A DNA stretch of 29,935 nt from an uncultured Desulfuromonadales bacterium (lineage in GTDB: Bacteria; Desulfobacterota; Desulfuromonadia; Desulfuromonadales; Geopsychrobacteraceae), in NCBI GenBank assembly GCA_947259685.1, contig CAMYNC010000110.1, positions 1 to 29,935 on the forward strand. Direction: 5' to 3'. The position numbers and the translations under genes were made by a program. The number at the start of each line of letters is the position of its first letter. The stretch's first letter is position 1. Below, piece after piece: positions 7,574-16,127 of this stretch. The notes under the pieces are model-generated. The model did not search any database. It worked only from the letters and a program-made list of their open reading frames with translations, and had not been told where the DNA came from.

Positions 7574-8431
7574 TTAGTCTTTAAGCGTCCGCTTCCCTTT
7601 GGCAAAGCCTTCTTTTTGCGCCAGCAAGTCAAGGTGCATGGTGTTCAGATCCTCAACATCCATCGGCAGATCTTCGCCCAGTTCGCGGCTATCGACCACC
7701 TTGAGATAGCAGGAACACTTGCGGCAGATATCGACCCGGTAGCCGACTTCACCCTCGGCGGAGAAATATTCCAGGCTGTCGCTCTCGGTGTTCCCACAAT
7801 AACTGCACTGCATCCGGGTCAAGGACCAACTGGTCGCGCAGATCGAACAGTGCAGCTGCTTTTTGCCGTCTTCGCCGCTCAGTTCCCCCATCGCCGGAGC
7901 CGCGCCACAGATCGGGCAGTAGCCTTCCTGCCAGTCGTCAAACAATGGTTGGGTGTTTTTTTCCCGCCACTGCTGCAGACCGAAGGCGAGGGCGGTGGAG
8001 CAAACATATTCGAGCAGAGCGGCAGGGATCTCCAATTCACCAGCCGCTGCTTCGAGCGGGGCACGATCTTTCTCCAAACAGGCGATCAGCAGCTTGTCAA
8101 GGGCAACAGTTTTCGCCTCAAGGCCTGCGGCGAATGTTTTCAATTCATCCTGACCCTGCTGTCCATGCTCAATAAAGCTATCAATCAGTGCGCTGACAAA
8201 CTGGCTGGCCGTCGGCACCTCAATCTGCACCGCCTCTGCGGTCAGCAGCGGAAACCCAGCCTGGCGGCGGGGATCCCATCCATCCAGGTCGGGAGTGCAG
8301 TTCAGCCAGGGCTGTTGATGAGTCTGCAAAAAGCGGCACAGACCGCTATAAAAATCGTAGATCTCAGCGTACTGGGGGCGCAGTTTGCGCAAAGCGTCCA
8401 GACGCTGCAATTTGCTGTCGATAAAATTCAC
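7574..8431 (-). CDS. fdhE: formate dehydrogenase accessory protein FdhE
   Basis: FdhE (285 aa) is a cytoplasmic redox-linked maturation factor for Tat-exported formate dehydrogenases. The N-terminal half is helical. The C-terminal half has the family's rubredoxin-like CxxC pairs: YCPICGAAP, HCSICATSW, QCSYCGN and DICRKCSCYL, eight or more Cys likely to bind iron. The start is a GTG at 8431-8429 with AGGAG about nine bases upstream. It lies 24 bases after the peroxidase gene and 12 before fdhD-mobA, in the same minus-strand operon. It probably proofreads or assembles FdnG before export. Confidence 0.94.
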   Translation of the reverse strand: MNFIDSKLQRLDALRKLRPQYAEIYDFYSGLCRFLQTHQQPWLNCTPDLDGWDPRRQAGFPLLTAEAVQIEVPTASQFVSALIDSFIEHGQQGQDELKTFAAGLEAKTVALDKLLIACLEKDRAPLEAAAGELEIPAALLEYVCSTALAFGLQQWREKNTQPLFDDWQEGYCPICGAAPAMGELSGEDGKKQLHCSICATSWSLTRMQCSYCGNTESDSLEYFSAEGEVGYRVDICRKCSCYLKVVDSRELGEDLPMDVEDLNTMHLDLLAQKEGFAKGKRTLKD

Positions 8432-8455
8432 TCGTCTTTTCTCCTGTCTATGCGC

Positions 8456-9544
8456 TCAAAATCCAGGTGGGCGGGGAGCCCGCACCACCGGATAGGTGCC
8501 TGTCAAACTGCGCAGAAAAACTTCCAGCGACTGTTTTTCTTCGGCGGTCAGGCCGAGCGGTTTGAGCAGCTGCGATTTGTTCGGATCAGCGCCGCCACCT
8601 CGATCAAAAAATTCGATTACCTCGCTCAGACTGGCGAAACTGCCATTGTGCATGTAAGGGCCGGTCTGTTCTACCTGACGCAGCGGCGGGGTGCGAAAGG
8701 CCCCCATATCTTCAGGCCGGCGGGTCACCGCATAGTAACCCGGATCACGATCCATCACTTCGAGACCCATTTCGCCGAGAAAGAAGTTGCGCGTCGCCCG
8801 ATGTTGCGGATCGCTGACCAGCTCAGGCAGTTCCGCCACCCCCAAATTATAAAATTTCTCATCGGTCAGCATACGCCCGGAATGGCACTGACCGCAGTTG
8901 CCACGCGCGCCGAAAAAAATCTCCATGCCCTGTTTGGCTTCGGCGGACAGCGCCGCCTGGTCACCGCGCAGATAGCGGTCGAAGGGAGAATCGCTGGCCA
9001 GCAGGGTGCGCTCAAAAGCCGCCAGGGAACCGACAATCCGCTCCAGGGTCACGCCGCCGCCCCAGGCGTTTTCAAACAACTGCTGATATTCGGGGATCTC
9101 GCGCAGTTTGGCGACCAGGTAGCGCGGGTTGAGGTTCATCTCGAAAGAAGAATGAATCGGACCCTGGGCCTGATCCTCTAAACTACGGCTGCGACCGTCC
9201 CAGAAGAATACATCCAGATAGCCGGCATTGATCAGACCCGGGGTATGCCGCCAGTGCTTGTTGGTCGGATAGGCGGAGGAGATCTTCCGGCCGTCGGCAA
9301 AGGCTTCGTCAGGGATATGACAGACCGCACAACTGACGGTGCCATCGCCGGAAAGCCGGCGGTCGAAAAACAGCGCTTTGCCCAGCTCCACTTTGGCCGG
9401 ATTCTCTAGCGGTAACACCGTTAGCGGTTTCGGCAATTGCAGAGGCTGTTGCATTTTCAGCGGTTTGGCGAACGCTGCTGCCGGCATGACCGCCAGCCAG
9501 ACCAGCAGGACCAGCAGTACTCGAGTAAGAATTGCGTCATTCAT
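8456..9544 (-). CDS. periplasmic di-heme cytochrome c peroxidase (MauG/CcpA family)
   Basis: The 362-residue precursor has a signal peptide at about residues 1-26 (ending AAAFAKP) and two heme c motifs: CAVCH at 72-76 in the N-terminal domain and CGQCH at 217-221 in the C-terminal domain. Family landmarks are GKALFFDRRLS, FFWDGRSRSLEDQ and the C-terminal PYMHNGSFASLSEVIEFFDRGG, which carries the distal Met. Such enzymes reduce H2O2 with electrons from cytochromes. The start codon overlaps the stop of the upstream DsbA-like gene (TGATG), so they are translationally coupled. Position inside a formate dehydrogenase operon suggests peroxide protection of the complex, which is an inference. Confidence 0.92.
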   Translation of the reverse strand: MNDAILTRVLLVLLVWLAVMPAAAFAKPLKMQQPLQLPKPLTVLPLENPAKVELGKALFFDRRLSGDGTVSCAVCHIPDEAFADGRKISSAYPTNKHWRHTPGLINAGYLDVFFWDGRSRSLEDQAQGPIHSSFEMNLNPRYLVAKLREIPEYQQLFENAWGGGVTLERIVGSLAAFERTLLASDSPFDRYLRGDQAALSAEAKQGMEIFFGARGNCGQCHSGRMLTDEKFYNLGVAELPELVSDPQHRATRNFFLGEMGLEVMDRDPGYYAVTRRPEDMGAFRTPPLRQVEQTGPYMHNGSFASLSEVIEFFDRGGGADPNKSQLLKPLGLTAEEKQSLEVFLRSLTGTYPVVRAPRPPGF

Positions 9545-10137
9545 CAGTTTGCTCCGGCAACCTTCGCCAGGGCCGCATCGATCAGCTCGCGGAATTTTTC
9601 GATCGGCCGGCCACCGACCAATAGCTGACCGTTAATCACAAAACTCGGCGTCTGGAACAGATCGAACTTGCGCGCCAACTGCACGTCCTCCTCGACCCGC
9701 GCCAAATGCTTTTCACTGTCGAGTTCGCTGGTGAAGCGTTCGACATCGAGCTGCAGCTGTTTGGCGTAACCGATCAGGTCCTCGCGGGCCAGTTTCTTCT
9801 CCAGCATCATCAGGTCGAAGTATTCCCAGAACTTGCCCTGCACCCGGGCCGCTTCAGCTGCCTGGGCGGAGAGATAGGAATAATCGCGATAGCGGTAGGG
9901 GTAGTGCTTGATCACCAGGCGCAGCTTGCCCTGGTATTCTTCCAAGAGCTGTTCGACGGTCGGACCGACCGCCTGACAGTAGGGTCATTGAAAGTCGATG
10001 AACTCGACCATGGTGACCGCGGCATCGGCAGCTCCACGGGTCGGCGCATCGCCGAGCGGCACTTCCAACAGAGGTTTCTCCGTCGCGAATGTCGACAGTG
10101 GCAGGCAGAGCAACAGGATAATCAGCAGATGCCTCAT
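9544..10137 (-). CDS. DsbA-like thiol-disulfide oxidoreductase, selenoprotein with UxxC motif
   Basis: The full gene starts at the ATG at 10137 with AAAGGAG upstream and encodes 197 residues, including Sec at residue 51 (TGA at 9987-9985). Residues 1-18 form a signal peptide (MRHLLIILLLCLPLSTFA). The active site is FIDFQ-U-PYC, where relatives have C-P-Y-C. The cis-Pro loop FQTPSFVINGQLLVGGRP follows near the C-terminus, as in Thioredoxin_4/DsbA proteins. Homology is continuous on both sides of the TGA, there is no frameshift, and a hairpin fitting a bacterial SECIS follows at once. Read without Sec decoding it appears as a 133-residue piece from 9945. It lies between fdnI and the peroxidase gene. 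It is probably a periplasmic reductant or isomerase; the substrate is unknown. Confidence 0.9.
9955..9973 (-). promoter_or_regulatory. bacterial SECIS hairpin of the DsbA-like selenoprotein
   Basis: Eleven bases after the UGA the mRNA reads GGCGGTC-GGTCC-GACCGTC, a 7-bp stem (one G-U) with a 5-nt loop containing GGU. Spacer, stem length and loop length equal those after the fdnG UGA. The loop also begins 18 nt after the UGA, as I recall for the E. coli fdhF element. Confidence 0.82.
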
Positions 10138-10198
10138 GAACTCTCCTTTAGAACGTTCTGCAGCCGACCAGAAGCGCAGTCGGCTGCAGAACGGCGGG

Positions 10199-10813
10199 TT
10201 ATTCCTCGCCAGTCACTTCCTTGTACCACTTGCTGGCATGTTTCTTTGCCCAGATTTTCTTGACGTGCCCCCAGAGCATGCCGTCAACCGTGCCCGGATT
10301 ACCGATAGTCGCCAGGTAAATATGCACCACCGCACCCATCATAAACAGGATAAAGAACAGGCCGTGCAGCATCAGCGAAAACTGGGTCAGACCCCGGTCC
10401 ATGGCGGTCGGGTCCCAGATGATAAAGCCGGTGATCCCCATCACCAGGGTGGCGACAATGGAAAACAGCGCGAACAGTTTCTGCCCGGCGTTGAACTTGC
10501 CCTGCGGGATTTTGCTCTCCTCTTTCGACAGGTAACCGCCAAAAGCCCGCATCCATTTGCCGTCATCGCTATCAAAGCGAATGGTCTCTTTGGCGTGGCC
10601 AAGAAACAGCAGGACCGAGGTGATCAGAAAAACAATCCCTGCGATCTTGTGGGCCAGAATCCCCTGCTCCGGGCCACCGAAGAAGTCGAAGTAATTGAAA
10701 AAGGTGTGGGCAAATAGCCCCAGTCCAGAGAACACCAGCAAGAAAAATGCGATGGCAAGGACCCAGTGTACCACACGATCAAAGGCGTTAAAGCGTTCGA
10801 CATATTTACTCAT
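10199..10813 (-). CDS. fdnI: formate dehydrogenase-N gamma subunit, cytochrome b
   Basis: This 204-residue integral membrane cytochrome b556 takes electrons from FdnH and reduces menaquinone. There are four hydrophobic helices: VVHWVLAIAFFLLVFSGLG, the HKIAGIVFLITSVLLFLGH region, LFALFSIVATLVMGITGFII and LMLHGLFFILFMMGAVVHIYLA. Their His residues (HWVL, AHKIAG, LHGLF, VVHIY) fit the heme b ligands of the family. I prefer the ATG at 10813 with GGAGG 9 bases upstream; an in-frame GTG at 10819 is too close to that site. It begins two bases after the fdnH stop. Between its stop-distal side and the selenoprotein gene lie about 60 bases with a short inverted repeat. Confidence 0.93.
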   Translation of the reverse strand: MSKYVERFNAFDRVVHWVLAIAFFLLVFSGLGLFAHTFFNYFDFFGGPEQGILAHKIAGIVFLITSVLLFLGHAKETIRFDSDDGKWMRAFGGYLSKEESKIPQGKFNAGQKLFALFSIVATLVMGITGFIIWDPTAMDRGLTQFSLMLHGLFFILFMMGAVVHIYLATIGNPGTVDGMLWGHVKKIWAKKHASKWYKEVTGEE

Positions 10814-10815
10814 GG

Positions 10816-11580
10816 TCACTCACCTCCCTGGTCATCGGCATCATCTTCCAGCTGTTTCGGCCCGACCGTCACATAGTGTAGCATGGCAGCACCGACCGAG
10901 CCCCAGAAGCCAAGGATGCCGAGCGGCTTGATGACATCTTTCCAGAGGAAGATCGACTGCGGAATGCTTGGGTTTTCCGCCAGATTATAGTCCTGCGGCT
11001 TACCGTCCATGGCGTACATCGCCCCCAGACCACTTAAGGCTTGTTCGCCATAGACTAGTTTACCGGCTCCCTTGGCCTCGGCAATCAGCTTGTCGCGATC
11101 TCCAAACTTGAGGGAAGCGGTCGGGCAGGCCTTAACGCAGGCCGGCTGCAACCCGGCCGCGACCCGATCGATGCAACCGTGGCACTTGGTCACCTTGTTG
11201 TCGGCATCATAGCGCGGCACATCGAAGGGGCAGCCGTTAACGCAGTAATTACAGCTGATGCACTTCTCCTGGTCGAAGCCGATCAGCCCTTCCTCGGTGC
11301 GGTACAGGGCGCCGGCCGAGGGGCAGACCTTGATACAACCGGCCTCGCCGCAGTGCAGGCAGCGCTTGTTGAAAAACAGCCACTGGAAATCCTTACCCTC
11401 ACCTTTCTCGACGAATTCGATTTTGTTATACAGATGCGGCGTCAACTGCGCCGGGTTCTCGTAAGAGCCCCGGTTCACTTCAGCCTCGGCGGGCAGTTTG
11501 TTCCACTGTTTGCAAGCCACCTGGCAACTCCGACAGGCGGTGCAGCGACTGGTGTCGATCATGAATGCTTTACGTGCCAT
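10816..11580 (-). CDS. fdnH: formate dehydrogenase-N beta subunit, four [4Fe-4S] clusters
   Basis: The 254-residue electron-transfer subunit has four cysteine clusters: CTACRSCQVACK (18-29), CLHCGEAGCIKVCP, CISCNYCVNGCPFD and CHGCIDRVAAGLQPACVKACP. The C-terminal hydrophobic helix near residues 215-237 (ILGFWGSVGAAMLHYVTV) is the membrane anchor of FdnH-type subunits. There is no signal peptide, so export would occur with FdnG through Tat. It starts six bases after fdnG, behind a G-rich ribosome site (AAAGGGGG). It passes electrons from FdnG to the cytochrome b subunit. Confidence 0.95.
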   Translation of the reverse strand: MARKAFMIDTSRCTACRSCQVACKQWNKLPAEAEVNRGSYENPAQLTPHLYNKIEFVEKGEGKDFQWLFFNKRCLHCGEAGCIKVCPSAGALYRTEEGLIGFDQEKCISCNYCVNGCPFDVPRYDADNKVTKCHGCIDRVAAGLQPACVKACPTASLKFGDRDKLIAEAKGAGKLVYGEQALSGLGAMYAMDGKPQDYNLAENPSIPQSIFLWKDVIKPLGILGFWGSVGAAMLHYVTVGPKQLEDDADDQGGE

Positions 11581-11586
11581 CGCTCA

Positions 11587-14500
11587 TCACCCCCTTTTCT
11601 CGACGTTGACCTGGAAGGCCTTGGTTTCCGGAATCATCGTATTGGCATCGCCGATAGTCGGCGTCAACAAGTTGGCGCTGTCGCCGGCGTTCTTTGTGGT
11701 CCAACCGTAGCACCAGGGCAGTCCGACCTGATGGATGGTGGTGCCTTGCACTTTAAACGGCTGAAAGCGTTTGGTGACGATCGCCACCGCTTCGACCTTG
11801 CCACGGCCGGACGACACCGTCACCCAGTCACCGTTTTTGATCCCTTTCTCTTCCGCCAAGACCGGGTTCATCTCGACGAACATGCTCGGCTGCATCTCCA
11901 GCAACCAGGGGATATTCCGGGTCATGACCCCGGTCTGCCAGTGCTCGGTGACCCGGTAGGTGGTCGCGACATAGGGATAGCGCTGGTCGCAGGAGTAGAA
12001 GACATCCTCCTCCAGGCCATCTTTTCCATCGTGGAACATCTTGATCACCGGGTTGTTCTTGGTCCCGGAGAGCGGGTTCTTTTCGATCGGGCATTCGAGG
12101 GGCTCGTAGTGCTCAGGGAAGGGCCCTTCCTTCATCTTGGCGCCGAAGATCGAGGCAACCCCGTCGGGGAGCATGATGAACGACTTCTTGGTGCCCGGCT
12201 GATTAAGCGGTTTCCAGCCGCCGTCAGGCACATCCCCCTTCCAGCCGCTGCCGGTCCACCAGATCACCGGATGCTTTTTGTCCCAGGGCTGGCCGTTGGC
12301 ATCGACCGAAGCGCGGTTATAAAGAATCCGCCGGTTGACCGGCCAGCACCAGCTCCACTCAGGGTAGAGACCGACGCCGCTCGGGTCGGACTGGCCGCGG
12401 CGCGCCAGCATGTTCCCCTTCTCGGTGTAGCTGTTGCAGTAGAGCCAGTTTCCTGAGTTGGTTGAGCCATCGTTCTGCAAGAAAGCAAAGGAGGGGACCA
12501 AATCGCCCTTTTTGTAGAGTTTGCCCTTGACCTCCTTGTCTTCCAGGAAGTAGCCATTGATCTCTTTGGCGACGGCGTGGATATCCAGATGGTGGATCTT
12601 GCCTTCCGGTCCCTTGAAACCGTAATCCCAGCTCAGCTTGGTAATCGCATCGGGGAAGGCGCCGCCCTCTTTTTTGTAGAGCTGGGCAACGCGGAAGTAG
12701 AGCTCGTTCATCACCTCCGAGTCGTGCCGACTGTTACCGAGCGGTTCAACCGCCTGGTAGCGCCACTGCGCCCAACGGCCTGAGTTGGTAACGCTGCCTT
12801 CTTTCTCGAATGAGGCGGCGATCGGCAGGAAGAAGACCTCGGTATCGATCTGGGAGGGGTCCATCCCGGGACCTTTCCAAAAGCTGGCGGTCTCGTTGTC
12901 GAACAGGTTGACGGTGACCATCCAGTCGAGCTTGGCCATCGCCTTGCGTACTTTGTTGGCGTTACTGCCTGAGCAGGCCGGGTTCTGCCCCCAGGAGAAG
13001 AAGCCCTTGATATCGCCCTTGAACATCCGGTCGAAAAGCATCAGCCAGCTGGCGTTCTGGCCAGCGTCGAGCTTCGGCAACAAGCTGTAGCCGAAATCGT
13101 CCTCAGCGGTCAGCTTGGTGTCGAAGTGGGCGCGCAGCAGTGAGGTAATGTATTTGCTGCGGTTACTCCACCAGTTGGCGCTGTCCGGGTCGTTGGTCTG
13201 CGGCGTACTCTTCTCAATATAGGTCGCCAGATCGGACCAGCCGGCTTTGGGAGTCGGCAGGTAGCCGGGCAGGATGTGGAACAGCAGGCAGTGGTCGGTG
13301 GAGCCTTGCACGTTCGACTCACCGCGCAGGGCGTTGACACCGCCGCCAGCGATGCCGATGTTGCCAAGCAGCAGCTGGATAATCGCCATGGTGCGGATAT
13401 TCTGGGTACCGACGGTGTGCTGGGTCCAGCCCATGGCGTACATGATGGTTGCCGCCTTGCCGGCCACCCCGGTGGAACCATAGGCCTCATAGACGCCCTG
13501 CAGCTGCTCGGGCGAGGTGCCGGTGATATCGGACACCACATCGATACTGTAGCGGGAAAAGTGTTTCTTCAGCAGCTGCAGGACGCAGTTCGGGTCCTGC
13601 ATGCTCAAATCAGACTTGGGCACACCGTTTTCATCGCGCTGGAAGGTCCAGGTCGATTTGTCGTAGCTGCGCTTTTCTTCGTTGTAACCAGAGAACAGGC
13701 CGTCCAGGTCACCCGGCATTTCGAAATCTGGATTGACCAGGAAAGGCGCGTTGGTGTGCAGCTGCATGTACTCGGCGTGATAGAGCTTGTTCTCGATGAT
13801 GTACTTGATCATTCCGCCCAAAAAGGCGATATCGGTGCCGCTGCGCAAGGGGGCGTAGAGATCCGCCTTGGCGCTGGTGCGGGTGAAGCGCGGGTCGACG
13901 CTGAGCAGCTTGGCGCCCTTATCCTTGGCTTCGAGAACGTATTTAAAGGAGATCGGATGATTCTCTGCAGCGTTCGACCCCATAATCAGAATGACGTCTG
14001 AGTTGCGGATATCGATCCAGTGATTGGTCATGGCACCGCGGCCGAAGGAGGTCGCCAAACTGGCAACCGTGGCGGAGTGTCATATTCGTGCCTGGTGTTC
14101 TATATACACCAGGCCCCAGCTGCGCAGCAGCTTCTGAAAGAGGTAGCATTCCTCGTTATCGAGGGCCGCGCTGCCGACCGAGGCGATGCCGTCGGTGCGG
14201 TTGACCACCTGGCCCTTAGCGTTGGTTTCCATGAAGGTTGCATCGCGGGTGGCCTTGATCTTCTGGGCGATCTGGTCGAGCGACCAATCCCAAGAAACCT
14301 TCTTCCACTCTCTGGAACCTTTGGCCCGGTACATCGGCTCGGTGATACGGTTCTCGTTGTGACGCAGTTGGTAGAGGGCTGCGCCCTTGCTGCAGAGGGT
14401 ACCGCGGTTGATCGGATGATCCGGATCGCCCTCGGTGTTGATCACTTCGCCGCCGCGGGTATGGACAATCAGGCCGCAGCCGACTGCACAATAAGGGCAG

Positions 14501-14637
14501 ATGGTGGTCGTCTCCTTGGCATACTGAATCGCCAGCGGTTCGGCGTATGCCGTGGCGGGCTTGAGACCGACGCCGACAATTGTTGCGCCGATCGTTCCGC
14601 CGGAGAGCTGTAAAAACCCTCGTCTACTAAGCTCCAT
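11587..14637 (-). CDS. fdnG: formate dehydrogenase-N alpha subunit, selenoprotein (W/Mo-bisMGD)
   Basis: The catalytic subunit has 1016 residues when the in-frame TGA at 14082-14080 is read as Sec186. Residues 1-32 are a twin-arginine signal (SRRGFLQLSG, cleavage near AYA). A [4Fe-4S] cluster is bound by CPYCAVGC (47-54) and Cys81. The Sec region reads HQARI-U-HSATVASLATSFGRGAMTNHW, as in FdnG, and the downstream chain is colinear with family members to the MGD-binding C-terminus. The gene oxidises formate in the periplasm. Tungsten rather than molybdenum is suggested by the linked tup genes. AGGAGG lies before the ATG. The gene ends with TGA followed at once by a second TGA in frame. Conventional calling splits it into pieces at 14080. 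Confidence 0.97.
14050..14068 (-). promoter_or_regulatory. bacterial SECIS hairpin of fdnG
   Basis: Eleven bases after the UGA the mRNA folds GGTTGCC-AGTTT-GGCGACC, a 7-bp stem with a 5-nt loop. This placement directly after the Sec codon is what SelB needs in bacteria, and it supports Sec insertion at residue 186. Confidence 0.85.
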
Positions 14638-14689
14638 GGGTACCTCCTTGTGAGTGGTTCGGGGCTTGTATCTGAAAGAAAAAAGTCGA

Positions 14690-14735
14690 CCTGCCGATCG
14701 CTTTTCCCACCTAAAGCGGGGCTTAAAACGGCAGG
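14690..14735 (-). promoter_or_regulatory. structured leader upstream of fdnG, function unknown
   Basis: The arms CCTGCCG and CGGCAGG form a perfect 7-bp stem enclosing a second pairing between CCCC and GGTGGG. The outer stem is followed after five bases by TTTTTTCTTT, so it could act as an attenuator for the fdn operon. The remainder of 14638-14948 is AT-rich, without a gene or a promoter I can name. Confidence 0.4.
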
Positions 14736-14948
14736 CTATTCCAAGAAAGTAACAGTATTCTATAAAGCTACATCAATCTAATGATAAGACTTACCCTATA
14801 CCATAAAATGGGCCCCCAAACAACAAACATTGTTTTATTTTATGCGCATAGCTAGCGTGATGAAGTGATTTCTGGCGGGAAAGTACTTTGCTGGCAACCA
14901 CAGCGAATCAAGCCTGGGGCTGAAAAAGGCCTAAGCCTCCTGCGGGGG

Positions 14949-16094
14949 TCAGGACGAGACTGACCCTGGCTCCTCGCGCGCGCTGGCAGCAGCAAGGGAT
15001 TGCCGTAACTGCTGCTCCAGAGCGTCAAGTTCGGCACTCGCCTTGGCTCTGGCCGCGCGGCCCTCATCGGCGATCCGCAGACTGTCCTCGATGGTGGCAA
15101 TCAACGTCTGGTTGGCGGCGCTGACCGCCTCAATATCATAGACCCCGCGTTCGATTTCACGCCGCGTCTCGATGTTGGCCTGGCGCAAATTTTCACTATT
15201 AGAACGCAGCAACTCGTTGGTCAGATCCGAAGCGGCGGCCACCACCTCAGCGGCCTGATGCGAGCGATGGATGGTCAGGGCCTGCGCCAATTGTTGGCGC
15301 CACAGGGGCACGGTATTCACCAACGTCGAATTAATCTTGCCGATCAGTGCTTTATCGTTCTCCTGTACCAGGCGAATGCTGGGCAGGCTCTGCATGGTTA
15401 CCTGGCGGGTCAGACGCAGATCGTGGACCCGTCGCTCCAGGCCGTCACGAACCTCGCGCAGATCGCGCAGACTTTGGGCGGCCAGGGTATCCTCACCTTC
15501 GTCCAGGGTCCTTACCAGCTGAGGAATGAGCTGTTCGTCCAGTTCCCGGAGTTTCTCCTGCCCCGCAGCGATATAGAGTTCCAGGGTATGAAAGTAGTCG
15601 AGATTGGCGGCGTAAAGCCGGTCGAGCGCTTCGATATCGACCAGCAAGCCGGTCTTATGTTGCTCCAAATTGCTGGTGATAACCTCGATCTGATCGCGGA
15701 CCTGCTGGTAGCGCTGTAGCACCTTGGCCGCATCCCGCCCTTTGCCGAGCAGCCGGCCAAGCAAACCCGGTTTGCGATTCGGATCGAGACCGCTCAGATC
15801 GAACCCGCGCAGGGTCAGAACCATATCACTCAGGGCCTCTCCGGCGGGTCCGGAATCCTTGACCCGTACGCGCTCAAGCAAGCTGCCAGAGGCCATGGTC
15901 AGCTGCTCCTGAGCCTGACTGCCGAAGGACAGGACCGAATGGCTGTCAGAGAGGTCCAGCTCAGCGAGCAAGGCGGCGACCTTTTCCGGGCTGATCGGCT
16001 GGGAGCCTGACAATTTCTCGGCGGGCTCAGTTGAGGCGGTCGCTTTTTCGGTGGCTTGGGCTACCTCGGGCGCATCTTCATCAGGGGTTTGCAT
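14949..16094 (-). CDS. telA: toxic anion resistance protein, TelA family
   Basis: This is a soluble, mostly alpha-helical protein of about 381 residues matching the TelA family (PF05816). The core LQRYQQVRDQIEVITSNLEQHKTGLLVDIEALDRLYAANLDYF-type segment lies near residues 130-175, followed by long helices and QTLIATIEDSLRIADEG near the C-terminus. An acidic, Ala/Glu-rich leader of about 30 residues precedes it. Two starts are possible: ATG at 16094, or TTG at 16100, which has better spacing to GGAG (5 versus 11 bases). TelA proteins were linked to tellurite resistance, but the biochemical role is unclear. It follows xpaC by about 30 bases, the usual pairing. Confidence 0.88.
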   Translation of the reverse strand: MQTPDEDAPEVAQATEKATASTEPAEKLSGSQPISPEKVAALLAELDLSDSHSVLSFGSQAQEQLTMASGSLLERVRVKDSGPAGEALSDMVLTLRGFDLSGLDPNRKPGLLGRLLGKGRDAAKVLQRYQQVRDQIEVITSNLEQHKTGLLVDIEALDRLYAANLDYFHTLELYIAAGQEKLRELDEQLIPQLVRTLDEGEDTLAAQSLRDLREVRDGLERRVHDLRLTRQVTMQSLPSIRLVQENDKALIGKINSTLVNTVPLWRQQLAQALTIHRSHQAAEVVAAASDLTNELLRSNSENLRQANIETRREIERGVYDIEAVSAANQTLIATIEDSLRIADEGRAARAKASAELDALEQQLRQSLAAASAREEPGSVSS

Positions 16095-16127
16095 GGCCAA
16101 AAAAACTCCAAATCACTCTGCGGGGGA

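Noticed and set aside
6806..9181. A 791-codon open frame on the plus strand
   Set aside because: It lies antisense to fdhD-mobA, fdhE and the peroxidase gene, which have clear motifs. Its translation is rich in Gln, Arg and His without domains, as expected for a high-GC shadow frame.
9544..9945. A stand-alone 133-residue thioredoxin-like gene starting at 9945
   Set aside because: It lacks the active site and signal peptide, which are encoded directly upstream in frame across a TGA. The longer selenoprotein reading explains everything.
11179..12456. A 425-codon open frame on the plus strand
   Set aside because: It is antisense to fdnH and fdnG. The protein shows no family motif, and both real genes are unambiguous.
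14700..14760. Sigma54 promoter before fdnG (TTGGAATAGCCTGC)
   Set aside because: The GG and GC dinucleotides are eight bases apart instead of ten, so the -24/-12 spacing is wrong.
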